Part shown: in pieces, positions 11,010 to 24,800 of the stretch | Numbering within the stretch: position 1 is the stretch's first letter | Layout of the letters: each line of letters starts with the position of its first letter | DNA from: Symsagittifera roscoffensis | Taxonomy: Eukaryota > Xenacoelomorpha > Acoela > Convolutidae | Length of the DNA stretch: 64,000 nt | Direction: 5' to 3' | Assembly (NCBI RefSeq): GCF_963678635.1 | Contig: NC_087069.1 | Coordinates: 13,738,660-13,802,659, forward strand | Translations under genes and position numbers: made by a program | The notes under the pieces: model-generated | The model's input: only the letters and a program-made list of their open reading frames with translations | Database searches by the model: none | Told to the model about the DNA's origin: nothing

Positions 11010-11209
11010 CAGGGGCGGATCTAGGATTTTCTCGAGGGGGGCTGATTTTTTTTAGGTCGACCAAATTGCTTTTCTGAGCTTTCCCAAAGCACTACAAAGA
11101 CCCTGTTTTGGCCAAAATTTCTGCTCCGCAGGCAAAATTTTGAAAATTCTGGGTCGGCAGGGGTTGGAATCCTTGAGGGGGGGGGGGGGGGGGGGGGTGT
11201 CCGCCCCTG
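11010..11209 (+). mobile_element. 200-bp hAT-like MITE with perfect TSD
   Basis: Terminal inverted repeats are CAGGGGCGGA (11010) and TCCGCCCCTG (ending 11209). The flanking 8-bp direct repeats TGGCGTAG (11002-11009 and 11210-11217) are identical. Internally it has GGTCGACCAAATTG and a 21-base G run at 11177-11197. It has no coding capacity. The length, TIR type and 8-bp duplication are typical of non-autonomous hAT elements. Confidence 0.9.
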
Positions 11210-12284
11210 TGGCGTAGTATGTTTTTCCCTATGAGGATAAATCATAGGAAACAACAAGTTCGGTATCAAATTAAAGCTCAAGTGTTTTTGATTTGGTCGG
11301 TTTCTTGTTCTTTTAAGTTCGAAGACAGTAGAATTCCAGTATTGGGAAAAACTGGAGTATTTTCGTTTTTATACTAATTATTGTTCTGTTCTCTAATAAC
11401 TGTAGATGTGCTTTCAGCAACTGGCTCTTCTGAATTTTAAGCAATCGTTCTTTTTTTAAGCGGTAACGTTTATCCAACTGTCTGTTCTTTGTCAATTTTC
11501 CAGGTAAACTCAAATGACCCTCACCAAAAATATTGATTGAAATTAATACATAACTTGATCTTTTGGTAAGTCTAACATGGTTAAGGATCCCAGCGGAATA
11601 GAAAAAATGCCCGTAAGTTTTTTCGTATTGTTTGTTCTTTCTTAGCATTCTTTTCTATTCCGAAGAAAGCAATACTGAAGCACCTGAAATTATGATTTTT
11701 TTGAATTTATAAAATATGAATGCAAGTGTTTTGGCCTAAATTTTCTTCAGATTTTCCTCATTCTTGGCATATGTTTCATTTACATGGTTTGATTTGTCAA
11801 GATAGCTTTTATGAATCATAAGTGTAGGAAATTGACTAGATCGTACTAATACTTGTAATCTTTTGAAAGATATGTTGATGTTCTACAGTCAAATTTTTTA
11901 GGCTCAATTCTGAGTTACGTTTCTGTATCCCAAATGGCGAGCAGATATTTATCATGTTTAATTTTGTAAGATCTTGTATTCAGCCATGAGATGACGTGAA
12001 CGAATTAAGAGAATAGAAAATTTGAAATGTCCGTGAAAGAAAATTGTTATTGCTTTTAAAAAATAACACGTTATGCGGCATCCTTTACCTTTTTTCGCAA
12101 AATTTGGAGATTCGATTTAGACTTAGTTTGGCGTTTTTCCCAAGTTTTTGAATATGCGTTTCGAGTCTTAGCAGCTTGAAATTTTTTCATGGTGTCAGCA
12201 AATCGCATATCCAGGAGGCTAATTATTTACTGTTCACTGAGTTATGGCTATCTTATTAGATCTCAACTCGCAAATTGCAGTTAG

Positions 12285-12430
12285 CAGGGGCCAGGGCTGG
12301 ATCTAGAATTTTTTCGAGAGGGCGGATTTTCAAAATAAAACAAAATTTTGTCGACCTTTTTGAGGTCGACCAAATTGATTTTCCCCAAATCACTATAAAG
12401 ACCCTTTTTTGACCTAATTTTTGAAGCCCA
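12285..12430 (+). mobile_element. degraded hAT-like MITE
   Basis: It shares CAGGG...CTGGATCTAGAATTTT and GAGGTCGACCAAATTGATTT with the 11010 copy, but its right end is not recognisable. No flanking duplication was seen. It lies about 290 bp upstream of the first CUPID-gene exon. Confidence 0.6.
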
Positions 12431-12719
12431 TCTTTGGTGATCATTTAAATTGTGTAAGTTCATGAATCTCATTATGATATTGTATGCCAATTCAATTGCA
12501 CTTTGAAATTATAGGGAACGTTTTTTGTTTAGAAATTCGGGTAAAATATGTTTACATTGAGAGCTAGAGAATTCCCATCGTGATGACGTAAAATAATGGA
12601 TGATGTAAAATTTCAACAGATAAATATCTAATGTGAATTTTTTGCATGCAAGAAAGAGTGCAAATAACAACTTCGGTTACCTGACAAAGAGGGTTGTACT
12701 GCTTCTGTTTTTGTTCCAG

Positions 12720-12896
12720 GATCCAGCTGACTCAGCAATCCAAGCAATAAAGCGACCCTCTCTGCCTGCTCGTTACGCATCGGCGGCAATGGTGGCCACC
12801 AGCCAAACCAACATCAACAATGCGAATAGTCATAATAATAATAACAACAACAACAATCGCGAAGCAGGACGAGATTCCCACTCTAGTCTAAACGAG
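12720..12896 (+). CDS. CUPID gene exon A (first visible)
   Basis: It follows TTGTTCCAG and is read in phase 0. It encodes DPADSAIQAIKRPSLPARYA and then an Asn-rich tract with eight consecutive Asn. The donor is GAG|GTTGGT at 12897; the overlapping GTATTT at 12901 would break the frame. It is probably an internal exon, since it has an acceptor and no convincing start codon. Confidence 0.65.
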
Positions 12897-15800
12897 GTTG
12901 GTATTTAAGCATCATTGAGTAATTACAAGTATTAAATATTGTTTACACAAGTGAAGCGTAGTGTATTTTTACGATTTTTTTAAACAAGCGAAGCGTAGTG
13001 TATTATCACAAAGATTTTTTTCCAACCCAAGTCGCAAATAAAAGTTTCAATTTAATAATATTTAAGCTTAATTAAGCATAATTAATTTAATGGCATAGGT
13101 TGCTGCTTTATTTTTGGCTAATGTTAGTTCCTGTTAGAAAAAAAACATGTATTATGAAAAGATATGAGGTTTGTTGTTTTTCGTTCTTTTTTGCGACGCG
13201 CAGGAAATTTTGCCCGTTTTTTGGAAAGTTTTTTTTTCAAAAACTAACCTGCTGATTCTGAGGTTGATATATCATTTAAACAAACATGGTGCTTAGAGAT
13301 TTCCTGCGTTATCTGTTTTACCCTGTTATTTTTTTTAGAAAAGCTGATATAGACTTCGGAAAAATTCTTGCTTTAATTTTTACCGTTTTTTGAGACGTTT
13401 TGTTCGAGAAAACTACTAGCTAAATCATATATTAAGGTTTCAATGTAAAAAATCAAGGTGCGGGAGTTTTCAATCTAAAATTATTGGTGTGGAAAGGAGA
13501 GGCTAAAATGAGCCAGGAATTGTGGACTTGCTGGATTTTTTGAAGTCCTTGAGGAAGTGTTAGAATCCGGTCTTATCCCTTCCGACTGGAGCGAAAGTGA
13601 AACTGTTAGAATGTGGATTATACAGAGGCATCAGATTACTGGAACTTGCTTTTAAAATTTTCGAAAGAGTACCAGAAACACGTCTGAGACAATTAATAAA
13701 AATAGTTTTTCTTATTGGACAATTGAAAGAGCTATTTGCGGAAAAGAAAAATCCATGCATCACATAATTGTTGATTGCGTCAATGCCTTCGACGGTGTTC
13801 CCAGGGAGCTGATCCCCTAGGCTCTAAGACACCAGAGAGTTACTGAAAATCGGGTACGACTAAACATGTGTTTGTACACCGAGTTGAAAACCAGAGTTCG
13901 CCGGCCTCAAGGATGCAGTGATTACTTTGAAATTAAAGTAGGCTTGCATCAGGGATCGGCACTTAGCCTATTGTTATTTATACTACTAATGGAAGAGGCT
14001 ACAAGAAACGGCCATTCTATGGCACCATGGGATATGCTATATGCAGTTGAACTTGTTACCTGCTGAAACAGAATCCCAGCCTATTGAAAAGTTTATTAAT
14101 TGGAACAAGGCTTTGCAATAACGCGGTTTAAAAATCAAAGTGGATAAAGTAAAGCTTTGGATTCCAGGGCAGAAATATGTCGCAAAAACCAGAAAATATA
14201 AATGCGCTTGTTGCTTAAAGGGAGTCGGCGCAAATTCATAACTCTGCGATTCTTGTAATCAATGGGTGCATGAAAGTTGCAGTGGTCTGAGAAAAATACC
14301 TCAAAATAATACTAATTATATTTGTCCAAGATGCAATAATCCTTCTAATTTTTGCTCAAATCAGAATGCTACTCCACGGATCAATCAATTTGAAACCCTG
14401 AGTCCTCTCAAAGAGTTCTGCTTTCTGGGTGATATGATTTCTGATGAAAGTGACGCAATAAGTGCATCATAGGGCAGAATAGCAGCTTTCTGGAAACAAT
14501 TGAGGTAATTTGCGCCTCTGCTGCTGAATAAAGGTGTTGATTTGGTTACAAAGTGTCTGATGTACTGATCTGAAACCTGGCTGCAGACCAAGGCAGTATC
14601 CAGCTCTTTTAAGAGTGCAGATATGAAAGCTCAGGATTACAGGAGTCAGAGTTACAAACGAAGCCGTAATGAAAATGACAGGTATTGTTGATCTGGATAA
14701 GCTACAAGAGAAAATTTCTATACGCTCAAAACAACAGATACAGGGAAAAGACCAGCAGGAATGCCTGAAAAACGCTAGATCGGTTGTGTTAAACGAGACC
14801 TGAATACTTTGGGCCTCAAATTCACAATCGATTAGCGTGGAAAAACGTGCTATTCTCGATTAAATAGCTTGAATGCCCTCATCTGAACCATTGCTTACGC
14901 ACTCTCCGAAGTTCCAACTCTGCCACAATATAAAAGTGGACAATAAATGCATTATCATTATTAATAGTAGAAGTAGTATCCCCATTCTTAACTATAATGA
15001 AATTTATGGATTCAGGAAAAGACACATTTTTGAATTTTTGATTGATTTTTGGAATCTCTTTCACTTTTTCTGAAAATTACTTGGCTAAATTTGAGATAAA
15101 GACTTCATTTTTCTTCTTTAAATAAGCAGTTAATCCCCTATTGAAGCAGAGAAACACTAGGGTTTTGTGTAAAACCAATTTTTTTTTGGAATTTTCAAAA
15201 TTATGCATTTTCGTTTCTATACAAAACTTCATTAAAATTATTAGAACAAAGATCCAGCATTAGCTGGGCTACTAGTTTACTTTCAAGCGACGTGGCGCAG
15301 ATGCGAGGACGCAAGACTCCTAATGAACAGGTCGGATTTTCAAATTCGGAACATTGAATTAGTTTTATTTTGGTCTATTTCTGCTGCATACTATTGGCAA
15401 TGTGATAGAAACTGTAGCTGCTTTTTTGCAGTTACCAGCGGTCGTAGAGCAGATGTGAAAAGGTGATAATCTTTATCTGGATAATAGTTTTTTTCATGGT
15501 GTGTTTCAATCTACATATTTCACGATGTTTACCTGTTTGAGCTCTTTTTTGCTTTTGACCGATATTTTTGAATTTTTTTCGTTCTCGAAAACAGAAATAC
15601 CAAGTCTGAGATTTTTGTCTCAATGAATAGAATGGATATGAAAAGTTTTCCTTCATAAGCGCCTACGCTCAAACTTTTAACTCAGAAGATTATGGCCCTC
15701 GGAATAGTCAAATTTTGGTTTTTTCACTGTTTTTTGAATCTTATTTTAACTGTAGTCGAAAACAAACCTGAGATTTTTTTGGGGGTTGAATTTGGAAATA

Positions 15801-18800
15801 ACGGATAATGAGAAGTTCCATGCATTAGTGGCCATTCAGCTTAACGCAAAAAATTATCATCCTCGATAAGTCATTTTTTTGATTTTAAGAATTTTTTATC
15901 TAATTTTTGACTTTTACCGAAAAATACCTTCATTTATCTGAGATTTTGGGTTCAATTCAAAAAACTGGTTGTGAGAAGCTCGTTGCATAGGCGACTAGGC
16001 GCAAAGTTTTTTGACACAAATTATGGCTTTCGGAAAAGTCAAACTTTTTGTTGTTTTTTTTTAAACTTTTTCACTTGCCAAACCTGGGTTTTTGGGTCCA
16101 ATCAAAATTACAGGTTGTGCGAATTTCTGCTTTATGAGCGGCTACGCTCAGTTGTTTGAAAACAAAAAACCTTTGATTCTCAGAAATGTCAACTTTCTGA
16201 TTTGTTGGCCGTTTTTTGGACTTTTCTCGATAAATATCCTGCCAAATCTGATATCATAGGTTTAATCGACTTAGGTTGTTGGAAGCTTGCCTTGGTAGTT
16301 TGCTTTTTTATATACTCGAAATCTCTTGTGCCAATTCTCAAGTTGAGTTTTCAACCGAGAAACCCGATTTTTGGAATTTGATCTACCTTACAGGCCACGA
16401 CCTGCTTTTAGCAGAGAAATGTTTTTGGACTTTGACCGTTTTATAGAAACTTTTCAGAATTTTTTTAAAAACTACCCTATCAAGTCTGAGATAAAACTTT
16501 TAAGCTAAAAAAGCGGTTGCGCGAAGTTTTTTTCGCCGAAGTGGCTACTCCTTAATTTTTTTAAAGGGAAAGGTTATGTCTTAAAATTTTCACACACTTC
16601 TCACTTATTTTTAAGAGAAACAACAGAATTTTGCGCTAAGCACAATTTTGAAATAAAGCATTTTGTCTTGCATCAGTTTAACAAAATTTAAAAAATACCA
16701 ATTACGTACCTGTTGCTCTAGCTGGGCCCTAGTTGTCTTTCATCGAGACATACGAAAGTTATGGTTTACCTAATTCTTTTCAACATTTTTCAATTTTCTA
16801 TGATTTTCTTCTATCGCAGGTGGTGCGAAGCTCCGCTTTGCCTCTGTGTTTTATCTTGGCTTTGACAAGTAAATTGGTTGCCGTAGCCTTAGATTAACCT
16901 TCATAATTGTTAAATGTGGATAATGCATCCGATGATAGATGTCGCAAAACTAAAAAATATTAGTTTAACTGTGCTTTAAAAACCCTGATAATATGTACCG
17001 AAGAATGTTCCGAGTATGTTCCGAGTTTAATGTTCAATCATTCTACTTCATATATGCTTTGTAATGATGATGTTACTTTTTGGACACTACTTTTTCTGTA
17101 CTTGAGTTTCGAAACTGATCATGCATTTAGGTTGGCATGAGTCATCTATCAAATAGTGAGCTGTCAATCAACTCTTCGAGTGGCTTCAGTGACTCAGGCT
17201 ACAATATCGGACCTGGATATCACAATAACAACAACAGTCACAGAAACAGTGGCGGATATTATTACAGCAACCATCATAAACTGTACACGAATAACAGTCC
17301 CCTACATAAGAAGTCACTCCAGAATAGTGCATGTTCAGTGGGGGGTAATAGGCACGGAGGAGGGGGAGGGGGAGGAGGAAGTGGTGGGGGTAGTAGACAC
17401 AGTGGCACTGGGTGGAGTTTGCAGACTGGGGATACTAACTCGTTCAGCGAAGATTCTTCGAGTTTCTCCATGCTCTCAGGTGAGTTCGAGTGAAAAACTT
17501 GGCGACTTTTTAAAAATTTATAAAGCGTTCAGAATTTAAACTGCAGGCACTTTGTTATGAGAAAAATATTTTGATAACCGTTGACTCTTTTGATCGGATA
17601 AATTTGAAGTTCTTCTTTATATTTATGTCCATTTTTTTGGAATCAAGCTTTTCTTTTCATTCACATCGCAAAAAAGGTGCTTTGATGAAACTGCAAAAAG
17701 GTGCTCTTGTCTTAAAAATCTCACAAATTTTTTGTTCACTTCTTTTAACAAGTCATTTTTTGGTGGTGATAATGATGATTTTTGGTAGGAATTGCCGTTT
17801 AATCCTAGAAGGTTATCGCTTCACGGCTGATATTGCCATGTAATGTGCACATATTTAACACGACAGCTGTAATCAAAATACCACTAAGCGCTCAAACGTG
17901 TGACATGTTATCTCAAGTCGCGAAGTGCGGTTTTGCTGATATTTTAAATCGATTGAAACTGAACTTGCTGTGTTAATTGTTGTGGTCAAAACAATTGATT
18001 TGAAACTATAATGAAAATAGAAGTGCAATAAAGTTTGATTTTCTAATTCTAAATGATCAAAAGATCGTTTTTAGACAACTGATGGTGTAAATCAGGATTC
18101 AATGTATTCTGAATAATATATTAAAACGTATTTAGAAGATATCTTAAATTTAAAATAGAAAAGTTTCCATTGTTTGTTATTATCTGTTGACCATTCCCAT
18201 CTATATCAAATTTGCTTCCAAGAAGTGCATATCCAAATGCTAGCAGAAGATTCGAAGTTCTTTTAAATTTATTTGACTGGGTTTTCATAAGAATAATGAG
18301 AGGATTTTGCACCTTTTCTATAATCCTAGTTGTCATGACAGCTGATAGTGTCCTTAGTTCTGCAGTTCGTCTTGAGCCAATTTTAATCTTTCATTTACCA
18401 CAATAACACTTCATTGAGATAGGCTCTCGTTAGTTGAATATTACACAGCGCGTGTTGATGATACTTAGCATCATAATCATAACTAAGTTATCATTTATTA
18501 ATTTATTTTGATGGTATGACAGGAACAAGTGATCTGGGTCCCTCTATGGAGACTCTACAGGACTTGGTTGTGGCATTCAGTGCACAGCGGGACACTCTTC
18601 TGGACAAACTGAGAGACAAGTTGGACGAACTCAAAGAAGTCTGCATGCAGGAGAGCGTGAGTTCATTTTTTTGAATTTTTAAGTTTTGTTGCACTCGCAG
18701 AGTGGGAAGTAACTATTGGCCCATGGCAGCGGCGGATCTCAGGGATTCGACCACCTGCCGACCCAAAGGGTCCCCCCTTTGTACTATTTTGAGATATTCA

Positions 18801-21800
18801 TTTTTGGTGACGGAAGCTAAAATTTTTCTTAAGGCGCCTTTGGCGCCAATATATTTTAATTTTGAGGTGGGGAGCGTAAAAATTTTCCAAAAAGTGTCTA
18901 AAACGCCTTTTTTGGCCTGTTTTTTCAAAATTTTGCCTGCGGCGCAGACATTTTGGCCAAAACAGTGTATTTGTAGTGCTTTAGGAGAGCTCAGAAAATC
19001 AGTTTGGTCGACCTAAAAAAAGTTTTCGTTTTGAACTCTTTTTTTTTAAAGTTACAATAACTAGATTACAGTGGGCGGGTTATTATGTGCTACTTGTACA
19101 GCAACCAGATATTCTTGCTGTTCAGGCAACTTATCGAACTCGGTTATACTTGCCCTAAATAGATTTTGGCTTACTTTATTTAACTATTTAATACGTAATA
19201 GTTTCCGGTATAGCCACCATTGACTGAATAAAAAAAAACAGGAAAAGGAGTATGCCAATTTGGCTAATTTGAGAACTTAAGTAAAAGAAATTATACTTCA
19301 AACTTTTGGTTTTTTACAATGTACGTCTATAACTATGTATGTGCATACTGATCTTCTTCTATTATCTTCTACAGGAGATCACAGGCGTAGTTCCCAAAGA
19401 GTATCCAGTCAGTCCCGGCAACACTCCCCCTCAGCCCCGCAAGAGAGTGGGCACTAGATTCCAGCTGCCAGAGAGTGTCCTCATGTCAGTGCATAATTTG
19501 GGTCAAGTAGGAGCTTACAAGGCCAAACTGGGCATGGGAACAGCAGAGGAAAGGTAAAAACTTCATTTCTCTCAGTGATGTGCATATAAATGAAAAAATG
19601 AATTTTGAGTCAAATCTTAGTTTATTTAAATTCTCACATTCAATTTGTTTTCGATTTGTGAATTTTGGCTCTCTTTGACCCAAAGATTGAGTGTTCAGAT
19701 CGGTTTTGTTTTTTTAAACAATTTTTTTGTTTCGTTTTTCTAGTCATTTTTCTACAAAAAACTGTTTTCCAATTGGCATCTTTTACCCTGATTGCCGAAC
19801 ATGTCTAAGTTCTATTTTTTTTCGTTCAGATCTTTATCACACCAAGCAGAAAAAGCGACACTAATTTGGAAAACCTTTTTTGTATTTTTCTTGTTACCAA
19901 CTATTCTTGTTTTTTTTTAAATGAAAATGATCGGAACGTTCTGTGCTACTTGCACAGTAGCTGGCTATCCTTGTTAACATATGTCTTTGGTTTTGTCGAA
20001 AAAGCATCAGTTGTGTGTGTTCTTGTTTAAGTACTAGGCTATAATAAGCAGGCTTACGTGACTTGTATATTACACCACCTCAGTTTCAGTTTTTACATCG
20101 GCTAGATTAGAATTGCAGATGATTTTTTCTATTTCTCAATATACAAGAGACAACTTGTTTTTATTTAATTAAGTGTTAAACGGATATGATTTGTAATCAT
20201 GGATGAGAAGAGGTTCTCTGTGAGCTTTTTAAAATTCTTTTGTTGGGTCTTTACTTAGATCGATGCTAATTTGATGTTTTCTTTCTCAATTTGTTTCGAT
20301 GCTTAGGGTCGGAGCAGTTAATTTAGGGTTTTTGGATAGTTATTGCTCCTTAGTAGATATTCATCATTGGACTTTATTGATTTTCTTCATGGAATTTATA
20401 AATTTGGATCGAACGTTGTAATGCCTTCTGGAATATTGAAAAAATATATATTAATTTTCTCTGTTTGTTATGTTTTGAGTAGACCGGAAGCACTTGAATT
20501 TCTCCTTTGAATTTGTAAACTTGGATATAACTTTGTACTGCCTACTGGTTTATAAAATAAATCCTAATTTCCTCACTTTGTTCTGATTAGGCTGGAAGCA
20601 CTTAAGAGACAGAGGAGTGACCTGCAGGCGGAGGTGGAGTTGAAGGCGCAGATAGTGGAGGCTGAGAAGAGACTGTTGAGTGAACAGGGGGCCAGTGGGA
20701 GGAAGGTCAGACGAGGTCAGAGGAAGGAGCGCAAACAGAACATTGCCAAGATGGAGACTCAGGTAAGGTGACCTTGAATTTATAAGCGAGACTTTTTAAA
20801 TTAATTTTTAAGTTGTATGCTTATTATGGACTTGGTTTAAAGGCATTTTTTTTTCAAAATCAGATTACAGACCTTATGATTTGCTACGGAATTTATTTAG
20901 CGTTCTTTTTAAGAGAGGATGAACGTAGTTCAAACTTTTATGCAGGTCGCGATGCTTTTAATTTTTTTTCAGGAAAAGTCTTTAAAAATTTGTTCAGTCT
21001 TAAATTTTCTTTTCGGCGTTCGGCTTTTGATTTCTTTTTAAGTTCAATTCAAAGTTCGCTTCATTTCCATTGTTAAAAGGGAGGCAAACTCCACTATCGA
21101 ACAGCAAAAGTGTAAAGGCCACGAAAAACGTGATCGTTTTCTAGTTTTGAAGATGGAATTTACTTTTCAGATTTCCCAGCGAAAAGAAGTTCATCTATTG
21201 ATCCAGTTTTCTCAAATTGGGTCATTTTTATCGAAAAAGTGCGAATTATAAATTGTTCTAGAAATTCAATGAGCTTTTTTTAGGGCTGTTTTAGGGCTTT
21301 TTTTCATTGCAAATCGAAATGGTGAAATATGGCCCTTCTTAGCCAAATTGCTTCAACCAATTCATTTTCGGTTAAATCAGTTTAATTAACCAATTTTTAA
21401 AACCAATTGTTAAATGAATGATAATATTGAACATCCTTGATCTGAATTTTTAAAACGAGACATTATTAGTCGTATGCTTGTTATGGACTTCTTTAAAAGG
21501 TATTTTTGTCAAAGGCAGAATACGGGCCTAGTGGAGTCTCTCATAGGCGAAGGACCGATGGGGCAAAAACGAAAATCAGCCAATCAGATTTCAGTGTTCC
21601 AAAGTTTGGAACGTAATCATGAAAATTTCAAAGAAGTTAAACGTTTCCAAGGACTTAATACTAGTATTGGCCGAATATAAAAACGGCAGAACCATGCAAT
21701 TTTTTAAAATGGTCATTGACCGCAGGCGAGTTCAAGGGTATATGAAAATATGTTTCAAGGGGTTCGTTATAAAAGAAGCAAAATATTGCTTCATTTAATT

Positions 21801-24800
21801 CCTTTTAGTTGAACCGCAATTGTGTCATTTTAACAACTGACTTTCGACTTTTTTGTTTTTGGTCCTCCGTCCATGAGTTTTTCGACCATTCGGTCCTTCG
21901 CCTATGAGAATAGCCCCCTACAAACCTAATTGCTTTCTGAGAAATCGGTGACAGCTTCTTTTCATGATCGATCTATCAATCGTCATCGAATTTCAAGTAT
22001 TTTTTGCAGATTATTTATGCTAAACTGTCAAAGAGCATGTAAGGTTTAACAGCTGAATTTTGCCATAGGTCATTTAGAAAATTTGTCAAAGCTGTGGCAG
22101 CACTATTAAATGAATTGCCAGAGAAAGTTACGAATTTTTTCTGTTACACGGTCCAAAAATACCAACTGGTTAAATGAGCTTCTGTTTCTAACAATAATTG
22201 AGATACTGCTCGAATGAATCTTAAATGACCAGATTTGAGCATTATGATACGCTCGAATAATTTTGCTCGAACGAAGCTTAAATGACCAGATGTGAGCATT
22301 ATGATACGCTCGAATAATTTTGCTCGAATGAATCTGAAATGACCAGTTTTGAGCATCATAATATGATTTTGAAAATTGAAAAAAGATCAGTGTTGGATCG
22401 TATAGCACCTTTAGTCCTGTTCTGCTTAAACGATCAATACTTTTTGGGATAAATCTACGTGTAAATTAATGATGATGCAGGGGAATATGTCACTACCTTT
22501 ATAGTTTTTCCAAAATTTGAGTAATCTTCATTAATAAATTGACTTTTCATTTATTTAGGACATGTGATGTTGTGGTTAGAAGAATGCTTTTTTGGTACGG
22601 AAGGAGTTGTTACAAAACCAATGGAAAAAACGTCGAGCAATCAGAGCTCATGATCATTAGTCTTTCCAGAGTTTTTCGAAAAAGCAAAAATACCAATTAA
22701 GTGAAATGAATTTGTTTCAGCTGCGAGACATGAAGTTCAAACTAGTTCAACTAAAACGAGACATCGACAACTTCTCAATCGAAACAAACAACAATTCTCA
22801 CCTTCACAACAACATCGCCACCGACCCCTCCCACCGACTACGCGGTGGAGACACCCTCCGTCACTACGAACTGTCAACAACAACAACAACAACATTGATG
22901 GGAAGTGTGAATAGAAATAGAGCACATAGTCTGACAGATAGACTGAGGAATCATATAGGCGTGTCGGCTCAGAGTACAGACGCGTTAAATACTCCAACTC
23001 CGACGAATAGTGGGATGTATTCTAATCATAGTCAGGTAAGAAGGGAAAATAAGTATGTTATAGGCAGCAATCAGTTTAATGAAGAAAGAAAGAATTTGCA
23101 ATTAGTTTTATGGAAATTCTGTTTTTACTGGTGATATTTAAGCTCACTAAAGGGATTAAAAGGGTAATTAAAAAAAAATTGGAGAGAGATGTTTTCGTTT
23201 CAGTTTTTTGCTAAAAAAAGTTTTGGCTCCAAGTTTTTCTCTTAATTTAAGCTTCAACAGATTTGTGTATGATTCTATTCGGCTAGAATGCCCATGAAAC
23301 TATGTTTATTGTTTCAAGTATTTTGTTTCAATTAGTTAAATTTTATTTTGAAGTTTTATCTGAAGATTGTTATTTTTCAGATTCCCCTTTCATACACGCC
23401 TGTCAACAACAACCCCCACCCGACATCTATCTCTAGAGACATCGTCAAGTCCAGTCCCAGCACCCCACTGGTTCTTTCAAGACATAACCCCCTCCACCTC
23501 AGCACCACGTGGGGAACTAATGGGGGAGGGGGAGGGGGAGGAGAAGGAGAGGAACATGACTTCTCTTCCACGGGGGTGTCGGAGAGGGATTTAGATGCGA
23601 CTCCGACAGCCTTAATGATGATCAAGTTGGTTGTTGCTGTTGTTTGCTGATTTGTAGCGTTTCGGAATTCTTTTAAAAATCGAAACAAAATTATCCCAGA
23701 TAAATCATCACAGTGAACTTATCCAGTCGCAAATTTTACGGACGAAAGTATACCAGCCATAATTGAGTTAATTTGCCAAAAAATGTCAATGATTAAAGAG
23801 TCTGGTCATTTGAAGATTGTTAAAATGAAAATCAAATGTTGAAAACTTCTTAATATCGAAAGGAGACAATATTTTTATATCTACACTTTTTTCCTTTTTT
23901 AGTTCCTTATTTTTTTAAAATTTTATGTATAAGACAAGTTCTGATGCTAATGAATGATTAAAAAACTTCTGGTTCGACCTCGTACTGTCTTCAATTTCAG
24001 TCGCAACAGTGCCACAACCACTCTACCCCGAACCCCCCAGTCTTCCAGTAGTAGGGGGTCTATCCTCCCTTCTCCCTCTGGCGCCAACCCCTTCTACTCT
24101 CGCCCACCAGAGTACAACAATCTCTATGGGGGGTACACCCCCTCTGAGGGGAATGAGGATGATGGAGAGGGATATGTGCCCAAGACTGCTTACCAGGTCA
24201 GCTTGGATATTTTGTAGTGCCTGGATATATTTTTATTAAGACTCAGTGATGATTCAGTCTAAATTGTCTGTAGGTTGCCTTTATTTAGTTCAGAATTGAA
24301 TTTAATTTGCGAATAATTGGTTACGATTTAAACAATTCTGGTATGAATTTACCTCAATTTTCATTTCTACATATGGTTTAATATTTATGTGATCAACGTT
24401 TGTGATGTTTTTTTTTCAAAAAAACGACTTCAATTCACTGGACTAAAACGTTTCAATCTTTATTTGACCTCTCTGAGCTAAATTGTTCTGACAATGTTTT
24501 TAATCTCTATTATTTGCGATAATGTAGTCAATGACCAATTGAGCTATCTCTCTCCCCCCCCCCCAAGCAAAAACGGTAAACCGCTACAAAAAACATCAGT
24601 AAAAGCAAGTAGATAGTTGATGTGTTCGTAGCACGCAATCAATTGACCCTCTGAAGTTTATTTTATGTAAGTATCGAGAAAAGTATTGCGAAATTTCGTT
24701 TGGGCGAGCATTGCCTCATCGAGGTATGCGACTTACCAGGTTGATGCCTTCTAGCCTTCTATCTGAATATCAAACACAGTTCTCCGCAGCACCTTAATAT

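Larger units (their letters stand above)
8951..12719. other. repeat-filled interval between the two + strand genes
   Basis: No convincing exon was found. The interval holds two R3 repeats, a tRNA-derived SINE and two hAT-like MITEs. If the downstream CUPID gene has its own promoter, its first exons should lie here, but none could be recognised. Confidence 0.5.
12897..17130 (+). other. CUPID gene intron A-B, repeat-rich
   Basis: A 4.2-kb intron containing repeat R2 (12940-13060), a LINE relic (about 13520-14870), a tRNA-like fragment (15287-15350) and a degenerate tandem array (15640-16560). Confidence 0.6.
20763..22720 (+). other. CUPID gene intron E-F
   Basis: A 2.0-kb intron with an R1 repeat copy (20900-21270) and a 57-bp tandem repeat (22207-22375). 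Nothing else is supported. Confidence 0.5.

Noticed and set aside
11313..11648. 111-codon minus-strand ORF with a Lys/Leu-rich, coiled-coil-like product
   Set aside because: It has no recognisable family, splice context or codon pattern. Lys/Ile/Asn/Leu-rich ORFs of this size are expected by chance in AT-rich DNA.
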